64,000 bases of DNA from Saprospiraceae bacterium (GCA_016718205.1 JADKEB010000020.1:1-64000), one strand, 5' to 3'. Shown: positions 1 to 11,337, counted from the first letter of the stretch. Program-made: numbers and translations. Notes: generated by a model not told the origin, from the letters alone.

Positions 1-664
1 GTGCCAGATGGGTCCTTAGAATGGTTGATTAATGCCAACTTAAATCACAAAATGTTAGATGATAACAGTTTTTACGACTTAATCATTAAATCACCCACAA
101 TGGATTTCAGGAAATTAAATTTTCCTGAAGTGGGCTATATTGATGTTAAGGGGGATACTCTTCGTAAATTATTAATTACAGATGATGAAAATCCGATAGG
201 TTTTGATTCAATTAAAAGATGAAGGCTGGCTTATATATTTCGCGCACAATCATTTTCGAAATAAAAATAGAGATAGTTTACTATTAGTTGATTCCTCATC
301 TATTTATAAAGTGTATAAGACATCTCATGGAGTAATTCTGAAAAAAGGTATTTACTATTCATGGGTTTTTGTTACTGATTTTAGATTGACAGGTGGACCT
401 GAAAAATTGAGATGGGAATCTATTGGAGATATCAAATTAATAGGAAAATATATTATTGTTCAAATGATAAATTCCTATTCTTTTTCAAATCCGATTTTCA
501 TCATTGATATTGAAGAAGGGGTTTCTGCGAGATTGAAACATTATGATGAAGACTTTGAACCATTCACTTTTGATAATGGAAAGATAAATCTGAAAATTGG
601 CAATTCTGTAAAATCATTTTTAATTACAGAGCTTTTTAAAGAATTAGAGAATGTAAAATTATAA
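1..664 (+). CDS. Hypothetical protein, probably 5'-truncated by the window edge, one frameshift
   Basis: I do not recognise this protein. One frame is open from position 1 to 222 and a second from about 200 to 664. Removing one A from the AAAA run near 212-215 joins them smoothly (…FDSIK-DEGWLIYFAHNH…), so this looks like one gene with a single-base indel. The product is polar with alternating beta-strand-like segments and no visible signal peptide or membrane segment, but its true N-terminus may lie before the window. A hairpin terminator overlaps the stop codon. Whether the break is real or a read error cannot be decided from one sequence. Confidence 0.45.
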
Positions 665-698
665 TCCAAAAATTTAAAAAGCAATAATTTTGGATTAT
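661..698 (+). terminator. Rho-independent-like terminator
   Basis: Perfect 11-bp inverted repeat: the left arm 661-671 (ATAATCCAAAA) pairs with the right arm 688-698, around a 16-nt loop. It starts at the stop codon of the preceding gene and is followed by AT-rich sequence. The arms are AT-rich, so its strength is uncertain. Confidence 0.5.
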
Positions 699-879
699 TA
701 TTAACGTAACTAAGTGATTTTATAAAAAATTAGATAATAGATCTTAATTTTTCCATGTAAATAAATGTGTTGCTTTATAGATTTATAACGATGTAAAATT
801 TTTTGGATATACTGGACAAAATTATTAATTCATAACAAATCATAAAGAGTTAATATAATTTATATTAAAGTTAAATATC

Positions 880-1707
880 ATGAAGATAAGGCGAAATAAA
901 TTTTGTAACAAATATATAATCTCGGGATTACTAATTGTTCTGTCTTCTTTATTTAATTCATGTTCCTTTAATAAAGAAAAGTTGAATAATGATATTCCAA
1001 ACGTGGAAATCAAAATATTGAATTTGGATGAACTTAAAAATATTTCAGTAAATCTTGGATGCAATACTGTAAAAATTCATTTGAAGTCAACGGGAGAATT
1101 TATCAGAAAAAGTAAATTGTATATTAGTCTTAAAGATGGCTATACAACTGGTTACAATGTCACATTGGGTCCCGTCGAAATTGAAGGAGGTTACTTAGAT
1201 ACTATCGTCGTGTATACTACAAAGGAGTTTGTAGTCAGACCACCTGATTGTGGTTTTGGTGTTATAAAACTTAAGGTTGTCAGTGGAAAATTTGAGCGGA
1301 AATTTGTACAATCAAATAAAGATTTTAATGGACGATATAGTTTTGCTATAGGCAGATATTATCAAAGTGAATGTGAATATTTTGATGGTGGTATTTACAA
1401 ATACATTATTCGTAAGTGGGATTATTCAACTAGAGAGCCCATTAAAGACAAATTTGGCCTTTTACCAAATTCTGGATTAATGGTTATTGATTCTTTAACA
1501 TCAAAAAAAATGTCAAAGGATGAATTTCTTTCTTTCCTAAAAATATGTAGAAATATCCAAAAACATCAGAAAGAAAAATTGGGAAATAACAAAGGTACCG
1601 GGGTATTAAAATTTGATCGAAGCAATATACCATTATTTGTACCTCATAATTCATTAGAAAAAGTTAAACTTGATTCATTATTAAATAGTGTCTTTAATGA
1701 AAAATAA
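880..1707 (+). CDS. Hypothetical lipoprotein (275 aa)
   Basis: The protein has a lysine/arginine-rich N-terminus, a hydrophobic segment and a lipobox-like LFNSC with Cys at about residue 28, so it is probably a lipoprotein. The mature part is rich in beta-strand-like sequence, with a paired Cys region (PPDCGFG near residue 125, SECEYF near residue 163) and a lysine-rich C-terminus. I recognise no family. It is uninterrupted, unlike its neighbours. Its stop overlaps the start of the next gene (ATG at 1697), so the two are probably co-transcribed. Confidence 0.6.
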   Translation: MKIRRNKFCNKYIISGLLIVLSSLFNSCSFNKEKLNNDIPNVEIKILNLDELKNISVNLGCNTVKIHLKSTGEFIRKSKLYISLKDGYTTGYNVTLGPVEIEGGYLDTIVVYTTKEFVVRPPDCGFGVIKLKVVSGKFERKFVQSNKDFNGRYSFAIGRYYQSECEYFDGGIYKYIIRKWDYSTREPIKDKFGLLPNSGLMVIDSLTSKKMSKDEFLSFLKICRNIQKHQKEKLGNNKGTGVLKFDRSNIPLFVPHNSLEKVKLDSLLNSVFNEK

Positions 1708-2538
1708 CCTATTCCTATTCTCCTGTCAATTTGTTAAATTAAGTTTTATAACACTCAGCTTTTTCTGCTTTCCTGGCTGCAATTTTGGTCAAAGTTATTC
1801 GAAAGATACATCTAACTTAATTCAAATTGTAGATACTTTGATCACAGAAATAGATTCTTTATCTGAATTTCAAGCTATAGATTCTATACAAACAGGATTA
1901 AATTTTATTTGCGGATCAAACTATAATGCTACAAAAAGCAATATGGTTAATTTAAGAACAAGACTAAAAGAAGGTACGATTTAATCACTGATCCAAATGA
2001 AAGAACCAACTTTATTGATAGTATCCCAGGTATTTTTACTTCAAACCTGCTGAATCAAATTATACCTTATTGGTACGGTACTGAATGGGATTTTGAAGGT
2101 CACACAGCTACTCCAAATAGTGGGCAGATTGCATGTGGATATTTTGTCTCAACCACCTTAAAAGATATGGGTCTGAAGTTAAATAGATATCGACTGGCTC
2201 AGGCAGATCCATTGACAGAAGCAAAATTTATTGCAATTGATAGTGCTAACTTAGAAGAATTTGATACTGAAGATTTTAATAACTTATCCGATTTATTGAA
2301 TGGAATTAAAGGTGGTCTATATTTTGTAGGACTTGACAATCACGTAGGGTACTTTTATAAAAGAGACAATAAAAATTATTTTATTCATTCCAATTATATT
2401 GATGGAAAAGTCATGATTGAAAAGGCTGAAAATTCCTATGCTTTTTCAAGTAGTAAATATTATTTCACGAAAATTTCATTAAATAGAGCATTAGCTTTAA
2501 GGTGGGTGAAGGTAGCCTCAATTATGAAGGCACCTTAG
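1697..2538 (+). CDS. Putative NlpC/P60-like secreted cysteine peptidase, frameshifted
   Basis: The start is ATG 1697, overlapping the previous gene by 11 bases. The N-terminus has a signal with lipobox-like FPGC. The frame breaks near 1965-1980. The next frame continues without a stop to 2538 through a segment lying before its first ATG, which contains YGTEWDFEG and GQIACGYFVS. A Cys at a helix start followed by NHVGYFYK and YFIHSN is the Cys…His layout of NlpC/P60-type papain-fold hydrolases, with C in ACGYF and H in NHVGY as the candidate pair. The fold assignment is inferred from motif layout only. A peptidoglycan substrate would be expected for such a fold but is not shown here. Confidence 0.45.
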
Positions 2539-2641
2539 AAACCTGCAGAAATGATATATCTGTTTGTTCATGGGTCGACTTATTCGGAGCCCCAAATTAT
2601 TATTATACAATAATCCAAATTTCATTAAAAATTTACAAGTC

Positions 2642-4322
2642 ATGAAATTCCTTTTAAATCTGATCACTATTCCTTTTCTCGTAGGTACTGCACTCACAGC
2701 ACTATCTCAAACAAAGTTGCAATTCATTCCAATGGCCGACAAACAATTTAAAACTCCGATCCTTTATAGAAAATGTAATATTGTAACCTTGGGTTTTCAT
2801 AATCTCGATGGAAAATATGACCTAGCGGTTGACGAACAATTAGGAGTCATAGGTAGTGATTTTATTGGATCTTTGAAAATAGGAAAAGCACCAGCTGAAG
2901 GCCATTATCAATAAAGATATATGGACTCCAATTGACGGCTACAAACGCACATTCAGTAAATAAACATATGGAGATATTTTGTATGGATTTGAACAATGGT
3001 GCTGCATCTGATGATGATTGGAATATTACCTTGGAAACACCGATGTCAAATCCATTACTTATTGCAAACCGAGAAAAATTAAACAATCTACCCGATCGTG
3101 TACATCCTATCAATATTATTAACGGCGAAATAGATATAAAGCAGGTTAACAAGAATCACTTAATGAAATATTCGAAATATGCACCCAAAAAAATATATCG
3201 ATTACATTGGTATGTATGGTCCATGGGTAAGCGATCCTGGTGGTCGAGGTGCTTTGGGCACTGCGATCAAAGGTGAGCATGGAACATACATTGAAATTCA
3301 CCCTTTAGAACAACTTTGGTGGACTGAAAAAAAGAATAATACCCGCATTTATCACCTTAATGCTGCCAATGATAATTCAGGTCGATTTAATAAACATTCA
3401 AATTTTGATAAGAACCACGGAGATCTGCAAAATTTGTGGCAAACAAATCCCATGACACATACGTTTTATGTTCCGTTTTCGCTTTCGCTAAAGGGGCAAA
3501 CCGTATCATACAATTTAGCAGCCACATCCGAAAATAATACATCTGGGAGCTACACCGATGGTCTTGAACACCGACTTTTTTACAAAACAAACCACCTATT
3601 TACCATCAAGGAGCCTCCGGGTGAAGTGGTGAAAATAGACTTTATAAATGTTGGCATTGACTCTAAGGCTTTTTCAAAAAATCCACAGGACACTATCATC
3701 AAAGGCTTCATAAAAATAGAAACGATGTTGGGTAATCCTTCAGGTGATTATGCGGGGAATTTATTCCTGACGCTCAAAGAACGAAACCTAACTTGAAAAT
3801 AGAAAAGCCACGCAAGTTCAGTAACCTTACAAAAATGGGTGTGTATTTCTGTAGATGATGGCAACGGAGACGGAAGAGGAAGTGAGGGGGTTTTATTAGA
3901 GTAAGGGGCGACATCAAATGCTCCATTATCCTGTGCAAGCAAACGTTCTACCTGACGACTCATCGTCTGCCTTGCTGTGGTCCAGACTAGACGATGGTAA
4001 AAATCCTCAAAAAATGAAAAAAAATAAACCAATTATTATTAACAAATCTTTTATGTATACCCTTCCCACCGTAGGTTCGAGTATCACTGTATTTGCAAAT
4101 TTGGATGAAGACGATAAAAGCTTGGACAATAATAAAACCATGCTAGATGATGGTTCTAAGCTAGGAAAAGATGGGGACGACCGCCTTGAGAAATTTGACG
4201 AATTTACCGAGTGGAAAATTCCTTTAAATTCACTAAAACCAGGTCAAAGTGAAGTAAAAGACTTTAAATTCGGTTCGGGTGGTACAGAAATTGTATTTTT
4301 TGTGAAGGTTGATGCTATGTAA
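2642..4322 (+). pseudogene. Secreted protein of unknown function, broken by several frameshifts
   Basis: The start at ATG 2642 gives a clear signal peptide (MKFLLNLITIPFLVG…ALSQ). The coding trail changes frame near 2890-2990, at the AAAAAAA run near 3185-3191, and again between about 3790 and 3920, ending at 4322. Pieces of the trail read as real protein (YGPWVSDPGG, EIHPLEQLWW, and a beta-rich C-terminal domain with an Asp-rich loop DLDEDDKS). GPWVSD…EIHP suggests a metal-binding His within a beta domain, but I cannot name a family. The multiple single-base shifts, including one in an A7 run, fit read error at least as well as true decay. Confidence 0.5.
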
Positions 4323-4466
4323 AACTTAACGATATTTTTTGAAATATACATTTTGTCTTAAACCTATATTAAGATAGGGTGGAATTTTGTCATGGTACTC
4401 AAGGATTGTGTTCATGTTGGTACTTTAATATTTAGAACTTAATAAAGAATTAAAGGAATTCTGAAT

Positions 4467-5257
4467 ATGTATAAATTTTTTTGATAATATTTCTATTAAA
4501 TTTTTCACTAACTTCTTGTTGTGGACAAACCCAAACTGAAAAAAAATATGAAAAGACATTTCCTAAAATTAATCCTAGAGAAAGGTATCCCAAAGTTATC
4601 TCTGACTCAACAAACAAACTGATAGATAGAATTGAAAAGCTAGAAGTTGCTTATACGGCATGGGGTTGTAAATGTCCACAATGGATTCAAACAAAAGATC
4701 TACATTCAACTGATACAACAAAAGCATTTATTGACTTTCACTTTTATATTGAACCTGCAGCGCAAGGATTAAAATTGCCAATATATTTTGACTCTTTCAG
4801 GCATTTATTGAAAATCGAAGGACAGTTTTACGAAAAAGAAGATTATCCTCAAGGAACCATTGGAAGCAAAGAGAACCGATGCCCAAAGCAAAAGTATTCA
4901 GGTATACAAATTTTAAGGTCCCTGACAATCCTGACTTTAAATCTGACAATAAGGTTGAAACCTTAACATTAGTTTATAATGCTCTGACCTGTACTTGTGC
5001 TCAATGGAGTGAGGCAAAATATGCTGATGCTCCGGATAAGAGAATTTATTATTGGTTAGAAGCTGCAAGCGAAGAACTAATTCAAGCAGACACTTATTTA
5101 ATGGAACAGACTTACCAATTGCAAATAAAGGGTAACAGGACGAATTGTGAGTGAGAGCGGATTTCCTAAAACTAAGCATTTAGCAAATGTAAGTCATGAA
5201 GATGCAGGTAATGTATTTAGATATACAAAAATTAAAATAATAAAAAATGGAGATTAG
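4467..5257 (+). pseudogene. Cys-rich lipoprotein with two tandem domains, three frameshifts
   Basis: ATG 4467 plus one extra T in the T7 run at 4475-4481 gives a lipoprotein signal ending LTSCCGQ. Two further shifts lie near 4875-4960 and 5130-5150. The joined product has two similar halves. The first contains GCKCPQW, an acidic/aromatic segment FYIEPAA and, after a linker, KVFRYTNFKV. The second contains CTCAQW, YYWLEAA and NVFRYTKIKI. This is an internal duplication of a domain with a CxC-x-QW motif. I recognise no family; the CxC pairs could bind metal or form disulfides. Confidence 0.5.
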
Positions 5258-5451
5258 AAGTCGCATATGAGACCTAAAGATATAAAGTAACTGATTAAAA
5301 TAATTATCAGCCACAGATGATCAATCCAATACCATCATCAAAATTGATAAATGATTTGGAAGTAAATATTGGTCATGTGAATGGTATAAATTTTATTCAA
5401 TTTTGTCTAATAATTTAGGGTCAAAAATCTAACTGAAAGTTAGTTTTTTTA

Positions 5452-5569
5452 CAAAAAATAAATTCAGGACTTGTGGGTTCAAGTCTGTAAATAGTCGTAA
5501 ATTACCGTAAATTATATGCTACCCCGCATCGCTGACAAAAAGACATATAATTTTTCAAGGAGTTATGAA
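5452..5569 (+). repeat. Dispersed repeat, copy A (diverged), with T-arm-like motif
   Basis: This copy contains GGGTTCAAGTC followed by TGTAAATAGTCGTAAATT, a GACAAAAAGACATAT segment and TTTTTCAAGGAGTTATGAA. The same blocks recur in the same order at 17204 and 32552 (the last block only at 32727-32744). The GGTTCAAGTC core resembles a tRNA T-loop, but no complete tRNA can be folded here. Confidence 0.6.
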
Positions 5570-5650
5570 ACTACAGTCCCCTAAAATGCCTTGAATAATA
5601 CATGGAATTTCTGCGACATTTGAGCGACAACTACTAAAAACGCTTTTGAT

Positions 5651-5696
5651 TTGCGACATACATGCGACACGACATTTTTACAAAATAGCTGTCGCA
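5651..5696. repeat. GCGACA direct and inverted repeats
   Basis: TTGCGACA at 5651-5658, ATGCGACA at 5662-5669 and the inverted TGTCGCA at 5690-5696 lie about 80-130 bases after copy A of the dispersed repeat. An equivalent cluster lies behind copy C (32825-32870). The arrangement resembles recombinase or regulator binding sites. No protein in the window can be linked to it. Confidence 0.4.
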
Positions 5697-5764
5697 GATG
5701 TTCAATTTGCTTGATTTTAATACGATTATATATTTTTTGCTGCATTGGTGCAACATGAATTATT

Positions 5765-6065
5765 TTATAATCGTTTTAAAACCATGCAAGTAAGATGAAA
5801 AATTTGATTTATTAAAAGTGTACTGTCAATATGTACCAGCGAATGACCAGTAAGTTTCCAAGCGCCATTTTCAGCACCAAACCCAATATTGCCCTTGCTA
5901 TCTTGAAACATCATTCTCACAACCTTACTTATTTGAGCATTTGCATCTTTATAAGGAAAAATACTACGTGCTATTTTATTTTCTAATTCTCCACTTTTGG
6001 CCTGCCATTGCAGGTTTGAAAAGGAAGGGTAGGATAATTATGGATAGGTAAACACTCTTTTTCAT
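5765..6065 (-). pseudogene. N-terminal remnant of a two-component regulator propeller-type protein
   Basis: On the minus strand, ATG at 6065 opens a signal peptide (MKKSVYLSIIILPFLFKPAMAG). After one frameshift near 6000 the sequence reads FQDSKGNIGFGAENGAWKL and then HSLVHID. The pattern FxDSKGNxxFGxxNGxxxL is the blade motif of Reg_prop beta-propellers, found in hybrid sensor kinases and related secreted proteins. Only about one blade remains before a stop near 5765, so it is a truncated remnant, adjacent to the repeat cluster at 5.4-5.7 kb. Confidence 0.5.
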
Positions 6066-6212
6066 GGTTATTTTTTTTTTATTCACAGAGCGGCAGTCTT
6101 TGAATGTCTGCCAAAATTCAGATAAATCTAACAACTACCTTTTCCAATTCAAAAGTAGCTAAAAAGTAGTGATTTAGTTTATTGTGAACAGAAAATATTG
6201 TGCGAAAAATTT

Positions 6213-6273
6213 AAATCACAAGTTATTAATTTTCAAATAATTGTGATTTTTAAATTTTGCAAATCATTTTCTG
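6213..6273. repeat. 61-bp repeat with TCACAA/TTGTGA arms, copy 1
   Basis: By hand alignment this segment matches 63722-63782 at 54 of 61 positions without gaps. It contains inverted arms AAATCACAA and TTGTGATTT around a 19-base AT-rich spacer. It lies in a gene-free stretch about 340 bases from the 3' end of the HupE gene. Confidence 0.6.
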
Positions 6274-6612
6274 TTGGGTATAATTCTCAGCTGTTTTTAT
6301 TTTAAAATCGGAGAAATGATTGTCAGGATTGTAATGACTGAAACGGGAATTAAAACCCATACAATACAGTCTATTATCTTTTTTAGTAGTTAGAAATGAA
6401 AAATAAAGTGGCTATTACACCTTATCTTTATTAAGTTCCTTTTCTATCATATCAAAATGGTATATATCAACATGCGTTGTTACTATTTGGACTAAGTGCA
6501 ATGAGCAAATACAAAAAAGAGTCCCATGTTAAGGCAACTTTATTCATTTTCAATCTTATTTTAGATATTTCTTATATTTGAACTTAACTAACTTGGATAA
6601 TAATCGAAATTA
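6274..6612. other. Gene-free AT-rich stretch
   Basis: No credible reading frame, RNA gene or strong hairpin was seen here. Several short stop-interrupted pieces on both strands show no protein-like composition. Confidence 0.5.
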
Positions 6613-7830
6613 TTAAAAAATAGATTCAATAAATTGCGTTACTACATTTGGTTTATTGGTAACTCGTTCTACAACCCAAAATATACTAATAAATATGGTT
6701 AATGATGCAATTATCCATCTTATAAATTTAAAAATTGGATAATTACTCAAAAAAACCATCGGTAAGCAAACCAAAACTATAAGAACCTGCATAATTTCAA
6801 TACCTATATTAAACCCAAATAAACTTAACAATTTTTGTGATTGTGTAAGTCCCCATTCATTCAAAGTAATGCCAAAAGCACTTCCATGGATAAGTCCAAA
6901 AATGAACGTTAACAACAATTCTTTTCCATAGAATATAGGCTTGATAGCATGGAAACCCGTAATGATAATTGTTAGAGCAATACTAATCTCTATTGGTTTT
7001 GAGAAAGCATTTAAATCGTTTATTGTAAAAACAAGTAAAGTGAGAGAATGCCCTATGGTAAATGCTGTAATGATCTTTAATATTCTTTTGAAAAATATTG
7101 CCATCCGCCAAAGTTCCCCAATTTTTATTGACCAATAGCAATGGAGCAATCAATATCAATAAAACAACAAATAGTAAAAATGATCTAATCCGGCTAGAAT
7201 ATGATGCATACCTAAACTAACCATTTTACTGAATGCTATCCATTTGCTTCCTTCATTAATTTTTACGGCTATTGGATCAACATATTGATTTGTATTTCTT
7301 TTGAACACTCCCAAAATTTGTGGATCTTCAGGAATGACACCATTTTGAAAATCATTTTTAACCATTAAAATAGCATAATGACTTCCATCTTGATGAATAA
7401 TGCCATCATATAACACTAAAAAATTCTTACCATCAAAATCTTTGTTTACTTGCAAGTTATACTCAATATATAACTCACTAAAATAGTCGGGCAAACCAAT
7501 ATTTTTTTCAATTACAATCATTGAATCAATATTCAATGATTGTCTTGCTCCAACAGACGACACTATGTTAAAATGCTCATTGAAATATTTTGATACTGTA
7601 GATTTGTAATCATTTGAGTTTCGAAAGTTAAGCCCTTTGTATTCATTTTTCAAAACTTCTTCCAATATACTAGTTGGAACTTCAATGGTTATTTTGATTG
7701 AGCTACCCTTTGCAGATATATTAACCAGACTATATGGCATAGGGTGAGCTGAGACCTTATTTTTAAAACATAAAAGACAGAAACATAATATTATGAGTCT
7801 TATATTCATAACTTTTAATACAAAATTCAT
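6613..7830 (-). CDS. HupE/UreJ-family membrane protein with exported N-terminal domain, two frameshifts
   Basis: The product starts with a signal peptide (…CFCLLCFKNKVSAHP), followed by an extracytoplasmic beta-rich domain of about 180 residues. It then has GMHHILAGLDHF and several membrane helices containing TAFTIGHSLTL and GLIHGSAFG. The His-rich HHILAGxDH, FTIGHS and FGLIHG motifs are those of the HupE/UreJ_2 family, linked in some bacteria to nickel or other metal permease roles. The frame breaks at the A-run 7176-7180 and again at 7091-7095; adding one T and correcting the second run (minus-strand view) rejoins all conserved motifs. No hydrogenase or urease genes are nearby, so the metal and role are unknown. 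Confidence 0.65.
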
Positions 7831-7928
7831 TGATTCATAAATTACCTTAAAAAATATTTTTTTACTCCTTTGAACGCTCCAAAATCACATAAGTAACTCA
7901 TAAGTCAGATGTCAATATTAGCAAAGCC

Positions 7929-9208
7929 TTACTCTTTAATAAACTTTCGCACCAAAATACCTTGTTCCGAGTGTAACACTAATGTGTAGAAGCCTGCTTT
8001 GAGATGCTCAACGGATAGCTTGTGTAATTGACTGTCAGTATTAACTTGCCAATTTGTAGTATGCACTAATTCGCCATCAATACTCCATATTTTAACTGGC
8101 AAAGTTCCAGTCGACAGATTAGAAGCCAGGTAAAAAAATAATAAATCGTTGACAGGATTAGGGTATAAGATGCTTTTTCAACCCAAGATGGGTTTGATGA
8201 GCTCGAAGTTATTAATGTAATTTTTGTTGTGTCGCTGATGATTGATCCACATTTATTAGTTACAGCAAGAGTAACAGAGTAGGTACCTTGAACATTGTAA
8301 GTATGCGTTGGCTCAAAATCAGTGGAAGTATTACCATCGCCAAATTTCCAAAGGTAGTTGACACCACTCGTGCTCAGGTTTTTGAAGGATGCAGTAAGGT
8401 TCTGTGTACTGACATTGAATGCACTTTTTGCGGGAACGATAACTTGAATAGTAAAACTAGTCGTATCGGAGCCATTAGAATTGCTAGCAATCGCATAAAT
8501 TTTATGAACTCCGGATGTTGCAATTATCAATTGTAAAGGTCCAATTCCACTTCCAACAGGTGAACCGGCAATTTGATCAAGATACCAAAATACGTTTTCT
8601 GCTAAAGGTGCTGTAGCTACCACTATAAATGAATCGTTAGTACACACGGTGTCTGGAATTTGTGCTATCTGAATACTCGGGATTAATACCTGACCAACCG
8701 GACAACCATAAAACGATATGGATCCTGAATCAAATTTAAAATCTTGCTTATTTATAGAGTCATTTAGGTGATCAAAAACTTGATAGTGAATACATCCTGT
8801 CGAGTCTGTTTTAAAAACAGGCGTACCTGATGATATGTAATCATCTAAAGGGTTATTAACTGTGCCGCACGGCCCTGTATTATCAGGTGAAAATAATTGA
8901 TCAAATTGCCATCCTCCGGCACCACCAGATGTATTGCCAAAGCGAACATTTGCTTCTGAGCACCAACTGCCATTTGATGTCGTAATTTGCAGATTACTAA
9001 CAATGTCTCCAACTACTGTCATTTTCCTTTCTCCTGTAAAGCAAACTTTTCCTGTTGAGTTTTCAGGTTCGCCAATATCGCCATTTGCCATAAGTCCACT
9101 TAAATTTAATGTAACTTGCGAAACTGAACCTCCCCCGGAACATTTTTGGCCAATTAATTGGAGGTGAAAAAAAAGGAAAATGTAAATAAATGTAAAAAAC
9201 TTTATCAT
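7929..9208 (-). CDS. Secreted PKD-domain protein with T9SS type A sorting domain, one frameshift
   Basis: A signal peptide (…FLFFHLQLIGQ) precedes an N-terminal domain of about 160 residues with conserved Cys residues, shared with the neighbouring paralog. An Ig-like segment and a PKD domain (YLWKFGDGNTSTDFEPTHTY, with the typical FGDG) follow. The frame then breaks at the T5 run 8174-8178. One extra base restores a C-terminal T9SS sorting domain (ILYPNPVNDLL…GFYTLVL…KFIKE) ending at 7929. The protein is therefore expected to cross the outer membrane by type IX secretion. Its ligand or substrate is unknown. Confidence 0.7.
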
Positions 9209-9240
9209 AAATAAAAATTTGTTTGTTAAATTAATTGATA

Positions 9241-10325
9241 TTACTCTATTCTTATAAGCTTCTTTTGTAACATTACTCCTCCAATATTGATCGATAGCGT
9301 ATACATTCCTACATTGATATCAGTCAAGTCGATTTCATAAATTTGTGCTCCTATATTCGGTAAAGTGCCTATCGTAAAATTTCTGACCAACTTTCCAGTA
9401 TGATCAAAGATGTCAATTAATACATCAGATATTTCAGTAGTTTCTATAAGCAGATTTGTTATTTCCTTTGCGGGATTTGGATATAAGTATATTTTGCTTT
9501 CACCCGCATGCGTTATACTCACATATTTACTATAGCTAAAGTTACCGTCCAAATCATATTGTTTCACTCTGTATATATAGGTGCCTGCTCTGGTTAGATT
9601 TTCATCACTATATATATAATGAATAACTGAACTTGTATTTCCCTGAGCTGCAATCCTTCCAGGTATGGCATAAAAGTCTGGTTCATCATTTCGTTTACGT
9701 TCCACGATATAGTGGCTTGTATTTGTTTCTCTTTCAGTTGACCATTCGATAATGTGTTTTTCTTTTATTCTCTTTACATTGATCGATATCCAATCCAATG
9801 GTAATGCCAAATCAACCGGACAACCATAAAATGTGATGGTACCTGAATCAAATATAAAATCCTGAGCAATACCGGAGTCATTTAGCTGATCAAAAACCTG
9901 ATAGTAAATACAACCTGAAGCGTCCGTATTAAAAATAGGCGTACCTGATGATGCATAAGTATCTAAAGGATTATCAATTGTGCCACAAGGTCCAATATCT
10001 AAAGGTGAAAATAATTGATCAAATTGCCATCCTCCAGCACCACCAGATGTATTGCCAAAGCGAACATTTGCTTCAGAGCACCAACTTCCATTTGATGTCG
10101 TAATTTGCAGATTACTAACTATGTCTCCAACTACAGACATTTTTATGCCTTGTGAAAAACAAATAGTTCCACTAGAATTTCCAGGTTCGCCAATATCTCC
10201 ATTTGCCGTAAGTCCGGTCAAGTTTAATGTAACTGAAGCAGCTGCAGTACCTCCTGTACAAGTTTGGCCTATCAACTGGAATTGCAAAAAATAAAGGTAC
10301 TTACAAATACGAAATACTTTATCAT
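9241..10325 (-). CDS. Secreted protein with T9SS type A sorting domain, paralog of the downstream gene, one frameshift
   Basis: The real start is probably ATG 10325 (MIKYFVFVSTF…). A one-base shortage in the A-run 10286-10291 separates it from the main frame. The N-terminal domain of about 160 residues closely matches that of the 7929-9208 gene (shared GWQFDQLFSP, GPCGT, SGTP, GCIxYQVFD). A fibronectin-like segment (HYIVERKR…YIYRVKQYDLDGNFSYSKY) follows. The C-terminus is a T9SS sorting domain (IYLYPNPAKEI…GMYTLSI…KKLIRIE). Gap to the paralog is 32 bases, same strand. The pair looks like a local duplication with exchanged middle domains. Confidence 0.75.
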
Positions 10326-10373
10326 TAAAATAATGTTTTTTTCTAAAAAAAATTGAAACTTAAAACAAGGTTT

Positions 10374-11337
10374 TTAATAAAGTTTTGTTCCTTTAAAAGC
10401 TCCGATATTATAGGGAAGTCATATGTCCAATGGTAATGATACATATCCACCATTTTTCCATCCCACATCACAGGATGTTTATGTCCATGAAATTCGTCCA
10501 AATCTTTGGACCAAATAAGTTTACCGTTATCTCCATATGGTCCATAAATACCAAATCCATCAAACATATATCCCATTAATGGCGAATGTCCGCCTTTATT
10601 GACTCCAATTTTGCTTTGTAAATCTTGAGATGGGAAATGATAATGATAAGTCTTAGTACCATCAGTATGTCCTCCAAAATTATCAAGTATTTCATGTGCA
10701 GAAGCATCATTTGCTAAAGTAGACGCACCATGATAGATTACGGATCCTGTCAATGAAATTCCTGATGGTCCATACGTCACACAACTTGGTGTCGTAGCTT
10801 CTTGAGGATTGGCAGGTAAAATATAATTATAATTCTTTGATTCGATGGTATTCGCATTTCTATCATACTTGTAGGCTACACTTGTACTTGAAATAGGATA
10901 AATTCCTGTTGGGTGATTAGGTAGGCCATTTGATGTGATGACTCTATTATTTCCTACTATTTCAATTTTTAATTGACTTGTCCAATAAAGACAACACTCC
11001 ACCTGAGGTTTTTTTATATAATTCCAGGTAGTGTCAGCATTCTGCCAATCCTTTGAGTTTGAATTTCCTCTTCCATCGGAAGGCACACCACAAAGCCATA
11101 AAGAAAGGGATTGAGGACCATTAAAACCCAGTTGTCTGTTTAAAATTTTTGTTTTACCTATTCCGCAATAAGTTAAACGAGTTAAACTGTATTCATCTGT
11201 AGGAACCTTGTTGGATTGGTTTTGTGCCTCCGGTTATTACTAAGCTCATCTGAAAGTCCAGAGAAAGTGTTTTCGTTCTCGTTGCAAGAAGCAAACAAAA
11301 TGCTAAGTGCTAATAAAATAAAATATGGTTTGTTCAT
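10374..11337 (-). CDS. YHYH-domain lipoprotein, two frameshifts
   Basis: ATG 11337 gives a lipoprotein signal (ALSILFASCNENEN). A one-base shortage near 11230-11233 and another at the GGG run 10413-10415 break the frame. The joined product ends …DFPYNIGAFKGTKLY at 10374. The core carries TKTYHYHFP, GYMFDGFGIYGPYG and MYHYHWTYDFP, the paired YHYH motifs and FDGFxIYGP of the YHYH family, an exported domain of unknown biochemical role common in Bacteroidota and marine bacteria. The His clusters suggest metal binding, which is inference. It lies in a same-strand cluster of secreted proteins. Confidence 0.75.
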
